Assembly: GCA_037447655.1 (NCBI GenBank)
Contig: JBBHKE010000059.1
Location: 62,001 to 126,000, forward strand
DNA length: 64,000 bases
Reading direction: 5' to 3'
Origin: Zygnema cylindricum
Taxonomy: Eukaryota; Streptophyta; Zygnematophyceae; Zygnematales; Zygnemataceae
Shown here: piece after piece, positions 59,101 to 64,000 of the stretch
Numbering within the stretch: the stretch's first letter is position 1
Layout of the letters: the number at the start of each line of letters is the position of its first letter
Position numbers and translations under genes: made by a program
Notes under the pieces: generated by a model
The model's database searches: none
Told to the model about the DNA's origin: nothing
The model's input: the letters and a program-made list of their open reading frames with translations, nothing else

Positions 59101-60490
59101 CTCTTTCTAGTGAAGGTATCAAATTCTTTGTCATCTAATACATAAGTAGACACAAGATTTTTACTCAGCTGAGGAATGTAAAGCACATCTGAGAAGGTGA
59201 GTATAGAAGTCTTACCCTCCACTAAAACTTTCAAATCTACCGAGCCCACTAGATCTCTGGTAACTCCTCTCCCATCCCCATACTCTATTTCTACAGTAGG
59301 GATCTTTCTTAGCTTAGTGAAGAGGCGCCTCTCACGGCACATACTAAATCGATGATCCATCCTTCCTCTGGAGCTCCGCGAATGGCTCTAAGAGCACACT
59401 TCCTCCAAATTCTCTTCAAGGAAAAGCTCCCCATCCTCCTCCTCAGAAGACTCGTCCTCCTCGGTCTCTCCTTTCACTCGTGTGACCACAAATGCATTTT
59501 TCTTCCCTCTGCAAGAACCTCCTCCACGGTTTTCTTGGAGCCTTAGCTCCGACAGCTTGATGCAATCAGCTATGAAGTGTCCTGACTTTTTACAGAAATG
59601 GCAAAGACCTGGGAGACATGGGTTCTCCTGGTTGATCCCTTTGAAGATGTTGTATGGCTTATTCGGAACCTTCCTCCACCGGTCTGTTTTGGTAGCTAGA
59701 GCTTGAACGCTCTTTCCTCCTTTGCGGATCTCGATGGTGTTCTCCTGCACGAGTATCATTCGGACCACGGTGTTCCACTTCCAAGAACTATCATCCATTT
59801 CTTGCACTCGATACACTATGTTGTCATACTCCTCAAGCAACTTCATGATGAGGGTGTTAACTTTCATCTTCATTGTGCCTATCTATCTGACACTTTCCAT
59901 CTCCATGTACAGACAAGAGAGATCATTACAGTAGTCTAACAACTTCCCTCATTTGTACGTATAATTCGTCAACCTTTGCTTAACTAACTGGAGCTCCTGA
60001 ATGGTACTAGCTCTATAAATCTCCACTAAAGTCATCCACAGCTCCTCGGCTTTGAAGATGTAAAGATGAGAGGTCGCCAAAGCTTGAGTGAGGTGCCTCA
60101 AAATGAAATGATTGGCAGTCATATTGGTGTACTCCCACATTTGAATACCATTTTCCTCAGTCTTTACGGCCACCGCTCTGGGTGCCGTGGCGACAGGAGT
60201 GAGAGGTATCTCTTTTCCTTTCCCCTTTTCAGACACATTGTTGTCCCCATCATCTATCTCCTCCATTGGAGCAGATGCTCCTGCAGAAAAACCTCACTCC
60301 TCGAAACCCTAGTGTAGTTCCCTGAGATGGACGTTTCACTTGTCCACTAATAATACCCGAGTATCGTTTTTCACACAATGCCCGTGTCATCATTGCTTCC
60401 CAGTAAATGAACCCAAATCTGTTGAATATGGGCACCTTAGAGGGTGGGCCCATAACCTGTAACGTTGTGTCCCCCATTTGGACTCTTTCC
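56144..60490 (-). pseudogene. Ty1/copia retrotransposon relic (gag-pol)
   Basis: Minus strand, gag first. The gag start (near 60475) holds KVPIFNRFGFIYWEA. A CX2CX4HX4C zinc knuckle lies in 59873-59388 (CHFCKKSGHFIADC). A GAG-pre-integrase and integrase start lie in 59360-58626 (HTDIWGP, TVIDDWSRYS). Integrase C-terminal sequence is at 58436-57825, RT at 57486-56960 with a YVDD box at 57159-57148, and RNase H at 56959-56184 (STMEAEYMA, DNQVA, KHMDIR). A polypurine tract (56154-56144) precedes the LTR-like arm. Many stops and frameshifts break it, and the protease D-S/T-G site is altered. No 5' LTR is present: the 5' end is cut at about 60490 by the hAT relic. Confidence 0.85.
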
Positions 60491-60492
60491 AC

Positions 60493-61711
60493 CAGACCCA
60501 AACTCTTTCCACCATTTCCACGCTAGCATCTTCCTTGCACAAGATTTTGTTACTTCTCTACCAAAAAATCCCTCAAAACCTCTATATTTTGAAAACTAAA
60601 TGCGGGCATCTTCTTGCTTCTCCACAATTAGAAGCATCCTCTACAACATTATTTGAAAACCTTCTATAACTGTCAAGTTTGCATGTTGCCAATATGCAAG
60701 AATTTGGTACTCCAGATCGAGTACAAAGCCGGTCGCATAAATGGGGCTATATGCCATCTTCCACCTCGCCACCCAAGATGTCTTCAACTCTTCCAAAATA
60801 TGCATGCCCTCATGAATGTTATCTCCTCTAGCGTAAGATAAATTCTCAAAAAATTGTCCAATCACGTAAAACCCGTGGTAAACCTTCCCCACATTCAGGC
60901 CACCTTTGTCGCAGTTCTTCATCAACCGCACCACAGGTTATAAAATTGACTGGACCTTTGTCAATCTAACAAAAAACTCCACGCTCAATATATGGAACTT
61001 AATCTTAGCCCCCTTTGTCCTATACATAGCATTGCCCAACTATTCCTCGAATTTGTCATCAAACATCAAGCGCGGTAGACTCTCTTTCACATCTAATAAC
61101 CTATGGAGCATAATAAAATTTGTAGCAAACCTAGTGTCTCTAGGTTTCAGAATCCAAAGTTGAGAAATTTTATTAAACATGGCTACCCTCATGCTATGAT
61201 TAGTGATGAATTTCATAACATCTTTTGCCTCTTAGACAGGTTTGGAGATAAATGTCAACCTACTCCAGTCTTCCAACATCAAGTCTATTATATGTGGAAC
61301 ACATGGCGTCCATGTGATAGAAGGGTGCTTTGCCACGAGCAAGAAGGCTGCAACCTTGTTCACAGGGGCAAAATTGATAATAATCTGCACCACATTCTCC
61401 ACCCGTACCGCAAGTACTCCGTTTTCTAACACCTTACAAATGTTGTCGTCGTCTTTAATTTGCCCACTAGTGTCTTCTACTGTCAAGAACGTGTCACCAT
61501 CCAGGGTGACAGCTAGAATATTTAGGAGAGGTTTATCGTTTTTTGTTGTCCACCAGTTTGATGTGATCGTGGCACCGGTGACATGAATAGTTTCCGCATA
61601 ACTGGCCAATCTTTTTTTAACAATCGCTTTAGTCTGTAATAGAAGACAATTTCTCATTGCACTACGGATTGGTAACTTGTAAGATTCATCTATATCACCA
61701 GTCTTCGTCAT
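60493..61711 (-). pseudogene. hAT transposase relic (DUF659), copy B, 3' truncated
   Basis: It is a close copy of 50840-52057. Its first frame (Met at 61711) is open for 159 codons and reads through the part frameshifted in copy A (VNKVAAFLLVAKHP, WTPCVPHIIDLMLEDW). A second frame (60934-60641) carries VARWKMAYSPIYATGFVLDL. The dimerisation region present in copy A is missing, because the sequence changes to copia gag at about 60490. As in copy A, the usual acidic residues of the DUF659 core are not conserved. Confidence 0.75.
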
Positions 61712-61757
61712 CGATGCCTTGAAAAATAGGTTGTAGAAATTATTGGTTATTTTTTAG

Positions 61758-64000
61758 TATTTTCTAGGTCTAAAATGAAAGACAGAAAAGAAGCCGAGAA
61801 AGTCTGCTTCTAACTCCTCTCTTCAACTCCCACACTTGTCGCACTCACTGAAAGTTGAAGAGGAAGCTAGAGCCATGGCTGCCTATGCTGCTTAAGAGAT
61901 AGAGAGACAGGTGGTAGATTTTGGTAGATTTACCAAAATATACTTGACGGATCCAAGATTTGTTCTTGGTACCTGCCGTTTGTCAAGTCTGAAATAGATG
62001 GTAGCTTTATCCTATAGACTAGGATCGGTGCTGAGGTATGTAGGGTTTGACAGATATATAAACTGTGAAGCGTGAACAAATTCATTTAACTAAAACTATA
62101 GACGTCGCGCATGGATACAGGTTTGTAAAGTACGGAGTACGATACGGTTTCGAAAACGGATACTGCGTATTTTGTTTCGACAACGAAACAAATATCGCGC
62201 AACGATATTTGACGACTACAATTAAAACCCGGTTGTGATCAGACGGCTGCGAAGGATGCCGAGATCGCGTATTAGGATTTTGGTGGTTTTCGGTCACTGC
62301 CACATCGATTGACACGTAGCACGACCACATTAAATTACAACAACTCCGAGTATTACAGGAACGAATCCAAATATGACATGTATTGACTGGTTGGCCATGT
62401 CGTACAATGGTCGTACAGAAAGAACACCGACACCTGTACCTTTCTATACGGCACAATATTTTGATTGGTGCCGTACTGCAATAGATAGAGTTTTAGAGAG
62501 AGATAGGACTTAGGAAAATTTGGTAGATAATACCCTCTCTCTCAGACAGCCTCTGTATAAAAGGTCAACTTTGACCCTCCATAACTATTTGCTCAGGGGA
62601 GCAAATTTTGAGATTCTTTTTGTTATCAACTTAGGGGACTCTTGCCTTCACGAGGTGGAGGTGGTCAGTTTTTGACTACTACGGTGGCAGTTATTTTTGT
62701 TGAAACACAAAGGGGTCAGGGTTATCCTAGAGGCTTCGTGTGAGCTGCTTACTCTGAGGGCTAATGGAGGTCTTAGAGTTGTAGGTTATGGGCCCACCCT
62801 CTAGAGTTCCCATCTTTAATGGAACTAGCTTCATATACTGGGAGAGTATGTTGACCGGAGCTCTATGTGAGAAAAGTTTTTAGGGAATAGTGAGTGGAGG
62901 GGTGAGGCGTCCACCTAGTCTTGGCATCCCTCCAGGGTTAAGAGGAAGCAGATTCACTAGAGATGCAGATCCATCTCCAACGGAGGAGACAAAGGAAGGG
63001 TGTAACTCTGTGTCCCCCATTTTGACTACAAAATTCATGAAGCCTCAAGGTAGTTTTTCACTAATCCACTTTCAACTAGAACAGCTGCTACCCAAGCAGG
63101 CAAATAGACAATCTGACTGCACCTTTATGTAGTCTGGACTCCTCGAGTCCACAGCTAAAAGAATCACTAAAAACGCCCAACTAAGCGATTAGTTTTCAAG
63201 TGGCAAAGATGCCAATATTTATATAAGCTTGTTCGGAGAGAGGTGGCTACCTCCTCAATCCTCTAAGTCCTAAACCCCTCTCATAACCCCTATCTTCTAA
63301 TGTACGAACCAATCACAAGATTGTACAGTATAGAAAGGTACTAAGGCCGATGTACTTTTTGTACGACCTGTGTACAACAAGGCCATGTGTAACAGGGTTA
63401 CAGAATTGGGTACTTAGTAGTTAGGGCTAGGCTGCTATAGTTGCGATTTCAGAGCAGCGCAGTTGCGATGCCAGAGCAGCGCAGCTGCGATTCCAGACCA
63501 GCGCAGCATAGCAGCATAGCAACTTAGCGGCGTAGCAACTAGTAGCGCAGCGGCGTAGCAGGAGGGCTGTCGGATCCAAACCGACTTTTAATGCTAGCCG
63601 TTCAAAATAACAAACGTCCGATAAATTTGTTTCGTGCGTACTAAAAACTATACTAGTTTCTATGTCCTCAATTTGTTATTCCGTTAATCGAATTAATGAT
63701 CTAGCTAATGTTTAAATAGCAATCAAACCATATGTATTCTAACGGACTACTACGACAGATCGGTAAGAGCTGACAGCTACGCGTTGCTCTGCCGGTTGGA
63801 GGTTCGAGTCCTGGCGGACTCAACCTTTTTGTTGAGAGTGACTTAGGTCACTCTTTAGCCTTGCCTAAAGAGGTGAGGCAACCATGGCTCCACCACCCTC
63901 TTTCTCCTTTAGTGACTACAACAAGTATGGGGGCTAAAGAGAGAAGATGGAGGCAGGCTGCCTACGCTTTTTCTTTTAGCTTATTCTAATCAATTAAGAC
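61758..64000. mobile_element. Long inverted-repeat element 3 (cut by window edge)
   Basis: It starts with TATTTTCTAGGTC 46 bp from the hAT frame, as in element 1. The left arm follows 52104-53240 closely. The core and right arm follow 55050-56130 of element 2. It stops at the window end within AATCAATTAAGAC, a few bases before the expected terminus. The copia-type gag start is again present near 62790. A tandem repeat at 63440-63562 replaces part of the arm found in element 2. Confidence 0.6.
63440..63562. repeat. AGCGCAG-rich tandem repeat
   Basis: About 24-bp units (GTTGCGATTCCAGAGCAGCGCA), then shorter GTAGCA/CATAGCA units. It is found only in element 3; the matching place in element 2 (about 55550-55690) has unrelated sequence. 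It is a local expansion or insertion within the right arm. Confidence 0.75.

Overview
The window looks like nuclear DNA of a streptophyte (green-plant lineage: charophyte alga, bryophyte or early vascular plant). It holds two spliced, plant-type genes with GT-AG introns: a group-C Raf-like protein kinase and a plastidial starch synthase III. Around them is dense AT-rich repeat DNA (hAT-type MITEs, copia retroelements, hAT transposase relics, microsatellites). I cannot name the species from the sequence alone.

Layout. 1-9.2 kb is transposon-rich: a palindromic MITE pair, a 3.5 kb element with long inverted ends, two hAT MITEs with intact 8-bp target duplications, a perfect 79-nt palindrome and small GTAC-ended MITEs. 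10.4-17.2 kb (+) is a complete eight-exon Raf-like kinase (362 aa) that includes a 28-nt microexon and ends in a CaaX-like box. One intron of this gene carries an array of copies of its own 5' splice junction. 16.9-22.5 kb is a tandem duplication of the kinase's last exon and 3' flank. Copy 2 carries two MITE insertions whose empty sites are seen in copy 1, and both copies contain a ~20-bp minisatellite.

23.4-37.1 kb (-) is a complete 16-exon starch synthase III (1146 aa): transit peptide, coiled coil, three starch-binding CBM53 modules and a GT5 catalytic domain. Its promoter and first four exons are duplicated nearly perfectly at 42.0-45.66 kb. The copy would encode only targeting, coiled-coil and starch-binding parts, and it abuts a same-strand, internally deleted copia fragment. 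45.7-50.3 kb is a nest of MITEs inserted into each other. 50.6-64 kb holds two copies of a decayed DUF659-type hAT transposase, three long inverted-repeat elements whose arms carry a copia-type gag start, and one broken copia element.

Only the two spliced genes look functional. The kinase would act in signalling, possibly at a membrane if it is lipid-modified. Starch synthase III elongates glucan chains from ADP-glucose in the plastid. Nothing in the window links the two functionally. Exon coordinates were derived by hand from splice consensus, reading-frame continuity and family conservation; no search or alignment program was run.
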